A stretch of DNA of 64,000 nt from Mycobacterium aquaticum (GCF_002086485.1 NZ_MVHF01000007.1:124001-188000); one strand, 5' to 3'; shown: positions 21,985-30,700, counted from the first letter of the stretch. The notes: generated by a model not told the origin, from the sequence alone. Program-made: numbers and translations.

Positions 21985-22260
21985 ATGTCAGAAGATGTCG
22001 TAGCGGGGGTTAACGACAGCGGATCGGAACAGGTTGCCGGTCAGATAGCTGTGGGCACACCGGTCACGGTGTATCCCGGAACCGACGATGCCTTACATGG
22101 GGTCGTCGTCGAGGACTTCGCGGATCTGGCAGGCACCGCCGTCGAGATCGCCGGTGAGCGGAGCGTCGGGCCGGCCCGACGATGGGCCGTCAACCTCGAT
22201 GACGGTGGCCTGGTGTTCGTCGACGACGACAGCATCGCCGCCGACCCACAACTGGCCTGA
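21985..22260 (+). CDS. Small acidic hypothetical protein
   Basis: A 91-residue acidic protein. The ATG at 21985 follows GGGGAGGTG at 21972-21980, a good ribosome-binding site, so it is preferred to the upstream in-frame codons. The sequence has a beta-rich pattern, VTVYPGTDDALHGVVVEDF ... WAVNLDDGGLVFVDDDSI, suggesting a small barrel (SH3- or KOW-like) domain. It ends three bases before the convergent P450 stop. No function is known to me. Confidence 0.65.
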   Translation: MSEDVVAGVNDSGSEQVAGQIAVGTPVTVYPGTDDALHGVVVEDFADLAGTAVEIAGERSVGPARRWAVNLDDGGLVFVDDDSIAADPQLA

Positions 22261-22263
22261 GCC

Positions 22264-23487
22264 TCACCGCACAGTCAGCGGCAGCCGGCTCAGCCGGCGC
22301 ACCAGCAGGCTGGGGAGCCAATCGGCGTCCCCGGTCGGCTCGATGACGCCGCGATCCGCCAGCAACTGCGATATCACGACCCGCGCCTCAAGCCGCGCCA
22401 GCGCGGCGCCCACACAGAAGTGCGCACCCCGCCCGAACGCCAGATGGCCCTTGGCATTGGCACGATCCACTCGGAACTCGTGCGGGTTCTCGAACGCCGC
22501 CGGATCCCTGTTGGCCGCACCCCACAGCAGCAGGAGATGAGATCCGGCGGGCATGGCGGTCCCCGCCAGCGCCGTATCTGCCAGCACGTGCCGGAAGTGG
22601 CCCCGAAACGGTGACTCGTACCGCAGCACCTCCTCCAGAAACATCGGGACCGAGCTCACGTCCCCACGCAGCCGGTCGGCGACGTCCGGCCGTTGCGCCA
22701 GGATGTGCACAGCGCTGCCGATCAGCGACGCCGTCGACTCCGCACCGGCGCTGACCAGCTGGATCAGCATGAACGCGGCGGTATCCGTGCCGAGCCGCTC
22801 CGCGGCGCAGTACGTCGCGAAATCGCCAAGCAGATCGTCCCCCGGGTGCGCCGAGGCCCGCCCGAACTGTTCGACCAGATAGCCCCCGAGCTCGACCGCC
22901 GCGATACCCGCCGCCGTCAGCTGGTCCTGATCGACCAGACCGTCCAACAACTGCGTGCTGGCATACGCCCACCTGGCCAATTGGTCGGCGTCGGCGGCAG
23001 GCAGCCCGAGCAGCCGTGCCACCACCAGCATGGGCAACCGGTCGGCGATCGTGGCCATCCAGTCGACGTCGCCGGTCGGCAGCAGGTCGGCGGTGGTCGC
23101 GGCGATGAACGGTTCGAGCTCACGTATCCGTTTGGCCGCCAGGCGGGGCAACACCAGCTTGCGGTGGGTGGCGTGGACCGGATCGTCGGCGGTGGCCAGC
23201 ACGTGCGTGGCACCGCCCGGACCTTCCATGGCGAACTCGGTGATCGTGCCGTCAGGTTGATGCCACATGGTGGCTGTCAGGTTCGACGAGAAGTCCTGCG
23301 GGCGGCCGGTGGCCTCGACGACGGCTTCGAATGATGTCGCGGCATAGAACGCCGATTCACCGATGCGCGCGACGGGGTTCTCGGTGCGCATGCGGTCGTA
23401 GAGGCCGTACGGGTCTTGCAGGCAGGCCCGGTCGAAGAGGTCGTGTGCCAGGAGCATTGGCCCAGGTTGACGGCCTGTTCCCGGCAT
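22264..23487 (-). CDS. Cytochrome P450
   Basis: A 407-residue soluble bacterial P450. The I-helix oxygen-binding motif is SAGAESTAS, the K-helix ExxR motif is EEVLRYESP, and the haem-binding loop FGRGAHFCVGAALARLE contains the cysteine ligand. ATG at 23487 (MPGTGRQPGP) is used; ATG at 23457 (MLLAHDLFDR) is also possible, and the frame upstream of 23487 lacks protein-like sequence. It is divergent from a TetR regulator whose probable operator lies between them. The substrate cannot be told from sequence; its redox partner is not encoded next to it. Confidence 0.92.
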   Translation of the reverse strand: MPGTGRQPGPMLLAHDLFDRACLQDPYGLYDRMRTENPVARIGESAFYAATSFEAVVEATGRPQDFSSNLTATMWHQPDGTITEFAMEGPGGATHVLATADDPVHATHRKLVLPRLAAKRIRELEPFIAATTADLLPTGDVDWMATIADRLPMLVVARLLGLPAADADQLARWAYASTQLLDGLVDQDQLTAAGIAAVELGGYLVEQFGRASAHPGDDLLGDFATYCAAERLGTDTAAFMLIQLVSAGAESTASLIGSAVHILAQRPDVADRLRGDVSSVPMFLEEVLRYESPFRGHFRHVLADTALAGTAMPAGSHLLLLWGAANRDPAAFENPHEFRVDRANAKGHLAFGRGAHFCVGAALARLEARVVISQLLADRGVIEPTGDADWLPSLLVRRLSRLPLTVR

Positions 23488-23597
23488 CGTCAACGGGCTG
23501 GGCGGAAGTTGACATGCCGGTTCGGCGACGGGCAGCGGCCGCCGTCTCAAGGCGGCCGAGCACGCTGCGGCAATGCTGAGATCAGCCTTCGATTTTG

Positions 23598-23610
23598 TCT
23601 CAAGTTGAGA
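23598..23610. promoter_or_regulatory. Dyad TCTCAA-G-TTGAGA, candidate TetR operator
   Basis: A perfect 6-bp inverted repeat around one base, four bases upstream of the tetR GTG and 111 bases upstream of the P450 start. Its place in the divergent promoter region suggests autoregulation and control of the P450. Confidence 0.5.
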
Positions 23611-23614
23611 TAGC

Positions 23615-24172
23615 GTGGCTACCGTGTCTCCACGCGGTGACGATTGGTTGGTCGGTGGTGACCGACGTGCGCACGCCGCTGAGCGCATCTATGCCGCCGC
23701 CACCGAGTTGGTGGCCCGCGACGGTCTCGACTCCCTCGACATCGACGCCATCGCCGCGCGGGTGCACTGCTCGCGCGCCACGGTGTACCGGCATGCCGGC
23801 GGCAAATCCGAGATCCGCGATGCCGTGCTGTCCCGGCTGGCGGCCAGGATCGTCGAAGAAGTCCGACGTCAGGTGGACGGGCTCGCCGGGCCCGACCGGG
23901 TTGTGACGGCGATCGTCGTGGCGCTGCGGCTCATCCGGTCGGATCCCATGGCCGATCTGCTCATGACCTGGCTGCGCAGCGGCAGTGGCGAGTTGACCGA
24001 ATCACGTGTCCCGGCGGCATTCGCCACCGAACTGAGCGGACTCGCCGAGAACGATCCGGCCGCGGCGGCCTGGATCGTGCGCCTGGTGTTGTCGCTGCTG
24101 GTGTGGCCGGGCGCCGATGCGGACGCCGAACACGAGATGCTGCGCCGGTTCGTCGTCCCCGCGTTCACCTAG
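23615..24172 (+). CDS. TetR family regulator
   Basis: A 185-residue regulator. Residues 20-65 form the TetR helix-turn-helix, with IDAIAARVHCSRATVYRHAG as the recognition helix region; the C-terminal ligand domain is typical in length but not classifiable. GTG at 23615 or GTG at 23624 could be the start. It is divergent from the P450 gene and the likely local repressor. Its 3' end overlaps the convergent formylglycine-generating enzyme gene by four bases. Confidence 0.9.
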   Translation: MATVSPRGDDWLVGGDRRAHAAERIYAAATELVARDGLDSLDIDAIAARVHCSRATVYRHAGGKSEIRDAVLSRLAARIVEEVRRQVDGLAGPDRVVTAIVVALRLIRSDPMADLLMTWLRSGSGELTESRVPAAFATELSGLAENDPAAAAWIVRLVLSLLVWPGADADAEHEMLRRFVVPAFT

Positions 24173-25080
24173 GGACGCTTGACGCAGCGAAAACCGATGT
24201 GGCTCATGCCGGTGTCCACCATCTGCGGCCGCCGTGCCGCGGGCCGGTACCGCATGCAGTAGCTGTCGGCGCACAGGAACGATCCGCCCTTGATCACCTT
24301 GCGTCCGATCTGGAACTGCGGCTGATTCGGATCGTAACTGTCTGCGGCACAGCAGGATTGCGTTGAGCGGTCGGCGCCGTACCAGTCGCTGGTCCACTCC
24401 CAGACGTTGCCGGCCATGTCGTAGAGCCCGTAGCCGTTGGGTGGGAAACTCCCCACCGGTTTGGTAGTGCCGTAACCGGTTTCGGGTAGATACGGGAACT
24501 CGCCGTGCCAATAGTTGGCCAGCCGTTTTCCGGGCTGCTCGGGCTCGTCGCCCCACGTGTAAGCCGCGCCGGAAAGTCCGCCGCGGGCGGCGGTCTCCCA
24601 TTCGGCCTCGGTGGGCAGGGCCAAACCGGCCCAAGCGGCGTAGGCCTCGGCGTCCTCGTACGCGACGTGCACCACCGGATGGTTCTCGCGTCCGCGCAGC
24701 GACGACCGCGGCCCGCGCGGGTGGTTCCAGCACGCGCCGGGCGTCCAGTGCCACCACAGGTTGAGGTGCCGTAGGTCCACTGGGCCTGCGGTCCGCTGGA
24801 ACACCATCGAGCCGGGCACCAGATTTTCCGGCGGCGCATCGGGGAAATCGGCGGGGTTCGGTGCGCGTTCGGCCACCGTCACGTAGTTCGTGGCTGAAAC
24901 GAACTGTGCGAATTGGTCATTCGTCACCTGGTGCGACTGGATCCAGAAGCCGGGGGTCTCGACCGACCGCACCGGGCCTTCCTCGGCATAGTGCTGCTCG
25001 GAGCCGAGCAGGGTGGTCTGCGCCGGGATCCAGACCAGATCGGTGGTGGGCTCAGTCAAAGACTCGCGCCCAGTCGTCAC
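24169..25080 (-). CDS. Formylglycine-generating enzyme (sulfatase-activating)
   Basis: Converts the active-site cysteine of type I sulfatases to formylglycine with copper and oxygen. A 303-residue SUMF1/FGE-sulfatase domain protein with LPTEAEWETAARGG, GNVWEWTSDWYG, KVIKGGSFLCADSYCMRYRPAAR; the copper-binding cysteines are C270 and C275. It resembles Rv0712. GTG at 25080 overlaps the end of the HAD gene by 29 bases; a TTG at 25058 is an alternative. Last gene of the operon sulfatase-sulfatase-HAD-FGE, so the maturase is encoded with its substrates. Confidence 0.94.
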   Translation of the reverse strand: MTTGRESLTEPTTDLVWIPAQTTLLGSEQHYAEEGPVRSVETPGFWIQSHQVTNDQFAQFVSATNYVTVAERAPNPADFPDAPPENLVPGSMVFQRTAGPVDLRHLNLWWHWTPGACWNHPRGPRSSLRGRENHPVVHVAYEDAEAYAAWAGLALPTEAEWETAARGGLSGAAYTWGDEPEQPGKRLANYWHGEFPYLPETGYGTTKPVGSFPPNGYGLYDMAGNVWEWTSDWYGADRSTQSCCAADSYDPNQPQFQIGRKVIKGGSFLCADSYCMRYRPAARRPQMVDTGMSHIGFRCVKRP

Positions 25081-25957
25081 GCATGCTCGCCACCGTCCAG
25101 CCGCGGTCAGCGGCCAGGGCCAGTGCTCTCTCGGCGCCTGCGGTGTAATCGAATTCGCGCTCCGCGTCGTCGTGGCGCACCAGCATGCTCAACGACGGAC
25201 CGGTGCCTGCACTGGTGTACTCGAGCATTTCGATATCGCCGTTGGAGTTGCCCGCCGCGAAGATCGGGCGCCTGCCGACGCGGCCCCAGATGCGCACCGG
25301 CTTGACCGGCCCGTCGTCCAGGAACTCCGGTGTCGCCGTGGTTTTGAGGTGCCCGTCGGCGAAGTCGAGTCCGACCGAACTGCCGATGACCCGTTCCGGT
25401 GGAATGCCGTACATCGCCGTGGTGACGGGCCGCATGAAGTCGCGGCCGCCGCCGGAGGCGATGTAGGTGGTGAAGCCGTTGGCCTCGAGGTAGCGCAGCA
25501 ACTCGACCATCGGACCGTAGCCGCACGACGTGTACGGCCGCTTCAGGGTCGGATGCTGCGCCTCGGCGAAGAACGCCTTGACGCACGCTGCGTGTTCCTC
25601 GACCGGCAAGCCGGCATAGGCCGAGAGGATTCCTCCGGCAAGGACTTTGAGGGCCGAGTCGTCCCCGTTGTAATGCTTGGTGACGGCGTCGCCGAACCAG
25701 CCGAGGTCACCGGATGCGGCTGCGGCGTACGGTTGCTCGGCTGCGAGTGATGGGTCGGCCGCGGCCTGCTGGGCCAGCCTGCGCACCAGAAAATCCAGCT
25801 GGATGTAGGCCGGCTTCTCACACCACAGCGTCCCGTCGTTGTCGAACACCGCGACCCGGTCCTCAGGGGCGACTTCGGTGGTAGCCCGGCCGGTGAAGTC
25901 GACGATCGCTTCCTTCACCGGCCCGTCTTTCCACGACTCCAGTGGGGTCACGCTCAC
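25052..25957 (-). CDS. HAD superfamily phosphatase-like hydrolase
   Basis: A 301-residue protein. The HAD nucleophile motif is VAVFDNDGTLW, motif II is YIASGGGRDF, and the metal-binding motif GNSNGDIEML comes near the end, so all catalytic elements of a phosphoserine-phosphatase-like HAD hydrolase are present. The GTG at 25957 overlaps the upstream sulfatase stop by four bases (GTGA); upstream of it the frame is an antisense shadow of nothing protein-like. It is embedded between a sulfatase gene and the FGE gene. Its role in the sulfatase operon is not established. Confidence 0.88.
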   Translation of the reverse strand: MSVTPLESWKDGPVKEAIVDFTGRATTEVAPEDRVAVFDNDGTLWCEKPAYIQLDFLVRRLAQQAAADPSLAAEQPYAAAASGDLGWFGDAVTKHYNGDDSALKVLAGGILSAYAGLPVEEHAACVKAFFAEAQHPTLKRPYTSCGYGPMVELLRYLEANGFTTYIASGGGRDFMRPVTTAMYGIPPERVIGSSVGLDFADGHLKTTATPEFLDDGPVKPVRIWGRVGRRPIFAAGNSNGDIEMLEYTSAGTGPSLSMLVRHDDAEREFDYTAGAERALALAADRGWTVASMRDDWARVFD

Positions 25958-27507
25958 CCGCCCCGCGTGGCCAGGAACTTCTGGAGTTCCTCCACGGCGT
26001 TGTTGATCGTGAACGAGGCCGGCTTCTGTCGTGGCGGGAACTCTTTGAACGTCTGCAGGAACTGGTTGACGATCGCGCTGCCGTAGAACATGAGGTACAG
26101 CCGATCGATCAGCCAGTCCCAGTAGGTGTTCGATGTGACGTCGGCATGTTCGAACGGGTCGGTGCGCAGATTGAACAGCTTGGGTGCCCGCAGCTTGGTG
26201 AACGGTTCGAACCACACCTCGAGCGTGCCTTGGCAGCGTTGCTCCATGAACACGATCTTCCAGTTGTCCGCGCGGATTCCCAGGACGTCGCCGTCATCGG
26301 AGAAGTAGATCATTCCGCGCCTGGGAGATTTGTCGACCTCCCCGGTCAAGTAAGGCAGCAGGTTGTAGCCGTCGATGTGGACCTTATACTCGGTCTCGCC
26401 GTCCGCGCCGGCCTTATGGCCGGATTTGAGTTTCTCGACGATGTCCGGGTCACCGGCGGCCGCGAGAAATGTTGGCAACCAATCATGGTGCTGGACAATC
26501 TCGTTGGAGACGCTTCGGGGAGCGATCTTGCCGGTCCACCGGATCATCTCAGGGATCCGGAATGCGCCCTCCCAGTTCGTGTTCTTCTCGCTGCGGAACG
26601 GGGTCGTCGCGCCGTCAGGCCAACTGTTGGCGTGCGGGCCGTTGTCGGTCGAGTAGATGACGATGGTGTCCTCGGCGATGCCGAGCTCGTCGACGAGGTC
26701 GAGCAGCGTGCCGACGTTGCGGTCATGATCGATCATCGTGTCGTGATAGGTCGACTGCCAGCGTCCGGCCTGCCCTTTGCTCTCCGGCTTGGTGTGGGTC
26801 CGGAAATGCATGTGGGTCATGTTCATCCAGACGAAGAACGGCGTGCTGGACTCGTGTTGGCGCCTGATGAAATCCGCGCAGGCCCCGGTGGTCTCGTCGT
26901 CGACGGTTTCCATCCGCTTCTTCGTCAGCGGTCCCGTGTCCTCGATGCGTTGTTTGCCGACCGGGCCGTACCGCGGGTCGACTTCGCCGGAATCTTCCTC
27001 GGTGGCCCATGAGTGGATGACACCGCGGGGCAGGAGCGCCTTGCGAAGCAGAGGGGCCTCCTCCGCGGTGGGATAGTCGTCGTGCTCGGGCTCCTCCTCG
27101 GCGTTGAGGTGGTAGAGGTTGCCGAAGAACTCATCGAAGCCGTGTGCGGTCGGAAGGTATTTGTTCAGGTCCCCGAGATGGTTCTTGCCGAATTGCCCCG
27201 TGGCATAACCCAACGGCTTCAACAGTTCGGCGATGGTCGGGTCTTCCTTCTGAAGGCCTACGTCGACGCCGGGCATCCCCACCTTGCTCATCCCGGTGCG
27301 GTAGACGCTCTGGCCGGTGATGAACGACGCCCGGCCCGCGGTGCAGCTCTGCTCACCGTACGAGTCGGTGAAAAGCATTCCCTCATTGGCGATCCGGTCG
27401 ATGTTGGGGGTTTGATAGCCCATCATCCCTCGGCTGTAACAACTCAGGTTCCAGATCCCGATGTCGTCGCCCCAGATGACGAGAATGTTCGGTTTTGAGT
27501 TCGGCAT
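25954..27507 (-). CDS. Type I arylsulfatase (second of two paralogues)
   Basis: A 517-residue sulfatase. C55 in SYGEQSCTAGRASF fits the formylglycine motif C-x-(P/A)-x-R, so the protein needs FGE for activity. Metal ligands D14 and D15 lie in VIWGDDIG, and YSTDNGPH carries the other Asp/Asn pair. No signal peptide is visible, which suggests a cytoplasmic enzyme unless exported otherwise. It is closely similar along its whole length to the upstream gene, from which it is separated by three bases. Substrate unknown; aryl or alkyl sulfate esters, including sulfated sterols or lipids, are possible. Confidence 0.93.
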   Translation of the reverse strand: MPNSKPNILVIWGDDIGIWNLSCYSRGMMGYQTPNIDRIANEGMLFTDSYGEQSCTAGRASFITGQSVYRTGMSKVGMPGVDVGLQKEDPTIAELLKPLGYATGQFGKNHLGDLNKYLPTAHGFDEFFGNLYHLNAEEEPEHDDYPTAEEAPLLRKALLPRGVIHSWATEEDSGEVDPRYGPVGKQRIEDTGPLTKKRMETVDDETTGACADFIRRQHESSTPFFVWMNMTHMHFRTHTKPESKGQAGRWQSTYHDTMIDHDRNVGTLLDLVDELGIAEDTIVIYSTDNGPHANSWPDGATTPFRSEKNTNWEGAFRIPEMIRWTGKIAPRSVSNEIVQHHDWLPTFLAAAGDPDIVEKLKSGHKAGADGETEYKVHIDGYNLLPYLTGEVDKSPRRGMIYFSDDGDVLGIRADNWKIVFMEQRCQGTLEVWFEPFTKLRAPKLFNLRTDPFEHADVTSNTYWDWLIDRLYLMFYGSAIVNQFLQTFKEFPPRQKPASFTINNAVEELQKFLATRGG

Positions 27508-27510
27508 GGG

Positions 27511-29061
27511 TCAGTCCTTTGCTAGGTACTCGTGCAATTTCTCCACCACCTGGTCCACGCTGAAGCTCGCCGGTGGGTGCCGGGGCGGGAACTCCTTGAA
27601 CGTCTCCAGGAACTTCGTGGCCATCGCCGTCGCGTAGAAGATGAAGAAGTCGTGTCGCAGCAGCCAGTCGTAGTACGTGTTCGAGGTGACGTCGGCGAAC
27701 TCGTACGGGTCGGTGCGCAGATTGAAGATCTTGGGCACTCGCAGATGGGTGAACGGTTCGGCCCACACCTGCAGCGTGCCCCGGCAGCGCTGCTCGGCGA
27801 ACACGATCTTCCAGTTCTCGAACCGCAGTGCCACGAGGTCGCCGTCGTCGGAGAAGTAGAAGAACCCGCGCCGGGGGCTCTCGGCCACCTCGCCCGTGAG
27901 GTACGGCAGCAGGTTGTAGCCGTCGATGTGCACCTTGTACTCGGTTTGTCCGTCGGCACCGGCCTTGTGGCCGTTTTTGAGCTTCTCGATGATGTCGGGC
28001 TCACCGGCGGCGGCCAGCAGGGTGGGCAGCCAGTCGTGGTGCTGGACGATCTCGTTGGACACCGTGCCCGGCGTGATCTTTCCGGGCCAGCGGATCATTT
28101 CCGGCACCCGGAACGCGCCTTCCCAGTTGGTGTCCTTCTCGCTGCGGAACGGGGTGGTGCCGCCGTCGGGCCAGCTGTTGCGGTGCGGGCCGTTGTCGGT
28201 CGAGTAGATGACGATGGTGTCATCGGCGATACCCAGTTCATCGAGCACGTCGAGCACCGTGCCGACGTTGCGGTCGTGATCGATCATGGTGTCGTGGTAC
28301 GGCGACTGCCAAAGTCCCGCTTGCCCACGGCTTTCCGGCTTGGTGTGGGTGTAGAGGTGCATGTGGGTGAAGTTGCACCATACGAAGAACGGGTTGCCCG
28401 CGTCGTGCTGGCGCTTGATGTAGTCCACCGTGGCGTCGGCGATGTCCTCGTCGATGGTCTCCATGCGCTTGGTGGTCAGCGGACCGGTGTCCTCGATGGT
28501 CTGCTTACCGACCGGGCCGAATTTCGGGTCGTCGGGTTCTGTCGAGACCTCCGTGGTGGCCTTGCACTTGAGCACGCCGCGCGGCTTGGCCAGGTTGTAC
28601 AGCCGCGGGTACCGGTCCTCGTGGGGGTAGTCGAAGTTCTCCGGCTCCTCCTCGGCATTGAGGTGATACAGGTTGCCGAAGAACTCGTCGAACCCGTGCA
28701 CGGTCGGTAGGTACTTGTTGAGATCGCCGAAGTGGTTTTTGCCGAACTGCCCGGTGGCGTAGCCCAGCGGCTTGAGCAACTCGGCGATCGTGGGGTCCTC
28801 AGCGGCCCAACCGATGTCGACGCCCGGGACGCCGACTTTGCTCATCCCTGTGCGATACACGCTCTGGCCGCTGATGAATGCCGCCCGCCCTGCGGTGCAG
28901 CTTTGCTCGCCGTAAGAGTCGGTGAAGCGCATTCCCTCGTTGGCGATGCGGTCGATGTTCGGAGTCCGATAGCCCATCAGACCGTCGCTGTAGCAACTCA
29001 GGTTGCTGATGCCGATATCGTCGCCCCAGATGACCAGGATGTTCGGTTTGCCGTCAGGCAT
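27511..29061 (-). CDS. Type I arylsulfatase (first of two paralogues)
   Basis: A 516-residue sulfatase, first gene of the sulfatase-FGE operon. ATG at 29061 (MPDGKPNILVIWGDD) follows a GAGGGGG ribosome-binding site; longer upstream frame has no matching sequence in the paralogue. C55 in GEQSCTAGRAAF is the residue to be oxidised to formylglycine, D14/D15 are metal ligands and the YSTDNGPH region is conserved. The two copies begin and end at the same points and differ by scattered substitutions, so they arose by tandem duplication and may act on different sulfate esters. Confidence 0.93.
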   Translation of the reverse strand: MPDGKPNILVIWGDDIGISNLSCYSDGLMGYRTPNIDRIANEGMRFTDSYGEQSCTAGRAAFISGQSVYRTGMSKVGVPGVDIGWAAEDPTIAELLKPLGYATGQFGKNHFGDLNKYLPTVHGFDEFFGNLYHLNAEEEPENFDYPHEDRYPRLYNLAKPRGVLKCKATTEVSTEPDDPKFGPVGKQTIEDTGPLTTKRMETIDEDIADATVDYIKRQHDAGNPFFVWCNFTHMHLYTHTKPESRGQAGLWQSPYHDTMIDHDRNVGTVLDVLDELGIADDTIVIYSTDNGPHRNSWPDGGTTPFRSEKDTNWEGAFRVPEMIRWPGKITPGTVSNEIVQHHDWLPTLLAAAGEPDIIEKLKNGHKAGADGQTEYKVHIDGYNLLPYLTGEVAESPRRGFFYFSDDGDLVALRFENWKIVFAEQRCRGTLQVWAEPFTHLRVPKIFNLRTDPYEFADVTSNTYYDWLLRHDFFIFYATAMATKFLETFKEFPPRHPPASFSVDQVVEKLHEYLAKD

Positions 29062-29223
29062 GCAAGCCCCCTCGTAGCGGAAAAACCTGTGTCCGTGGGA
29101 CTTTATGCGGTGAGCAGGCCGGGCGCTGCGAGTTGGAGAGTGCCGGAAGCGAAATTTACGCCAATGTCCACTCTGGCGTTGCGGACGGCGACGGCGCACG
29201 CTGGAAAGCGGAGGTTGATCGAC

Positions 29224-29499
29224 ATGTACGACAAAGATCTGTCCAACAAGTGGTTCGTCGAAATCGAGTTCTCCGAGGACGACGTTCACACCCACGCATC
29301 AGCGCACGCACAGCGGCACGACGGCGTCATCACGACCACCGGGGATGCCTACCGCAATCCCAAAGACCCGAGCGCACCGACGGTCGGCGAGGACATCGCC
29401 GCGGCCCGTGCCCTGATTGCACTGGGTACCGAGCTGTTGCACCTGGCGTCAGCCCGCATCGAGCAGGGCACCCACCATCCGGTGCACCTGTACCGCTGA
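29224..29499 (+). CDS. DUF1876 (dsRBD-like) protein
   Basis: A 91-residue protein of the family of Rv1738 and Rv2632c. Visible features are KWFVEIEFSEDD, the THASAHAQ region and the C-terminal helix ALIALGTELLHLASARIE. Rv1738 is strongly induced under DosR control and has a fold similar to ribosome hibernation factors, so a role in dormancy translation control is possible here but not shown. ATG at 29224 has a GGAGG upstream. The gene is divergent from the sulfatase operon and convergent with the 3beta-HSD gene. Confidence 0.85.
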   Translation: MYDKDLSNKWFVEIEFSEDDVHTHASAHAQRHDGVITTTGDAYRNPKDPSAPTVGEDIAAARALIALGTELLHLASARIEQGTHHPVHLYR

Positions 29500-29501
29500 G
29501 G

Positions 29502-30671
29502 TCAGGCGAGCGCCGGCTGCTTGGCCGGCCCGGCCTCCATCTGGCGGAACAACTCGACGTAGTACGGCATGCTCGCGGTCATCGCCTGCTGCGTGGTGAA
29601 CAGCGGCTCGTAGCCCAGATCGCGCTTGGCCTTGGCGATCGAGAAGTAGTTGTTGAGGTAAAGCCGTTCCACGGCAAGGGGTTCGATCAGCGGCTCGGGG
29701 ATTCCGAACTTGAAGTGCAACCGCTGCCAGAGCGTCATGGCCTTGTGCACGAGCCTGCCTGACACCCGGATGTTGGGAAGCCTGCGTCCGCATGCCGCGA
29801 TCACCGGGCGGGCGAACTCGAACATGTTGACGGGGTCGCCGTCGTTGATGAAGTACGCCTGACCGGGAGCCGTGCCGCCGGGCACGAGATGCTCGGCGGC
29901 CAGGATGAAACCGTGAATCAGGTTGTGCACGTAGGTGTTGTCCAGCTTGATGTTCTTGTTGCCGACCAGCACCTTGACGTGCCCGGCCAGCACGTTCTCG
30001 AAGACCTTGCGGAACATGGTCTGGTCGCCGCGGCCCCAGATGCCGCTGGGCCGGATAGAACAGGTGAGCATGTCGTGCTCCCCGTTCTGGCTGAGCACGA
30101 ACTTCTCGGCGACGACCTTGGTCTCGGTGTACAGATCGTTGAACCGCTGCGTGTACGGCAGGGTCTCGTCGCCGTTGACGATGTTCTGGCCACCCATCAC
30201 CACGCTGTTGGAGGCCGTGTAGACGAAGCGTTTGACGCCTGCAGCCTGCGCTGCGTGGACCAGGTTCCTGGTGCCTTCGACATTGACGGCGAAGCTCCGG
30301 TTTCGGTATTCCTCGGTGACCGACGCACCGCCCATGAGGTCGATGATGGCCGCGGTGTGGAACACCGTGTCGATGTCTTTCACGGCTGCGGCCACCGTTT
30401 CGGGATCGCAGATGTCGCCCTGCAGCACCTCAAGACCGGCGTGGTCGCTCAACGTCGACGGTGCCCGATCGAAGGACCGCACGAGGTATCCGCGGTCGAG
30501 CAGTTCGGTCACCAGGTTGGCGCCGACGAAGCCGGAGCCGCCGGTAACCAGCACGCGGCCGAGGTCGCGGACGCGAGGAGCAGAAGTGTCGCCGCGGACG
30601 TGAGGAGCAGAAGTGTCGTCGCGGACGCGAGGAGCAGAGAAATCCCCGGTGTTGAGAGATGCGTCACCCAT
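29502..30671 (-). CDS. 3beta-hydroxysteroid dehydrogenase / cholesterol dehydrogenase
   Basis: Oxidises cholesterol to cholest-4-en-3-one with NAD(P), the first step of sterol catabolism. A 389-residue homologue of Rv1106c: LVTGGSGFVGANL binds the cofactor and YTETKVVAEK carries the catalytic Tyr and Lys; the C-terminal half contains a hydrophobic stretch. Between MGDASL and LGRVLVTGG, which are adjacent in the M. tuberculosis protein as I recall it, there is an insert of three nine-residue repeats. ATG at 30671 is supported by TATGCT seven bases upstream (minus strand) and a KstR-like box at 30687-30700. Confidence 0.93.
   Translation of the reverse strand: MGDASLNTGDFSAPRVRDDTSAPHVRGDTSAPRVRDLGRVLVTGGSGFVGANLVTELLDRGYLVRSFDRAPSTLSDHAGLEVLQGDICDPETVAAAVKDIDTVFHTAAIIDLMGGASVTEEYRNRSFAVNVEGTRNLVHAAQAAGVKRFVYTASNSVVMGGQNIVNGDETLPYTQRFNDLYTETKVVAEKFVLSQNGEHDMLTCSIRPSGIWGRGDQTMFRKVFENVLAGHVKVLVGNKNIKLDNTYVHNLIHGFILAAEHLVPGGTAPGQAYFINDGDPVNMFEFARPVIAACGRRLPNIRVSGRLVHKAMTLWQRLHFKFGIPEPLIEPLAVERLYLNNYFSIAKAKRDLGYEPLFTTQQAMTASMPYYVELFRQMEAGPAKQPALA
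30566..30638. repeat. 27-bp tandem repeat inside the 3beta-HSD gene
   Basis: Units begin at 30566, 30593 and 30620 (period 27; the third is partial, about 2.7 copies). Because 27 is a multiple of three, each copy adds nine residues, read as SAPRVRDDT, SAPHVRGDT and SAPRVRDLG. Copy-number change would lengthen or shorten the N-terminus without breaking the frame. Confidence 0.85.
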
Positions 30672-30686
30672 GGCGCAGAGCATAAC

Positions 30687-30700
30687 TGAAACATGTTCCA
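30687..30700. promoter_or_regulatory. KstR-like operator upstream of 3beta-HSD
   Basis: TGAAACATGTTCCA fits TnnAACnnGTTnnA. It lies immediately upstream of the probable -10 hexamer (30679-30684), where a repressor would block transcription. As I recall, the M. smegmatis orthologue is a known KstR target. Confidence 0.75.

Noticed and set aside
23488..23688. Longer N-terminus of the P450
   Set aside because: The upstream codons overlap the TetR gene and the operator and encode Arg/Ser-rich sequence unlike any P450 N-terminus.
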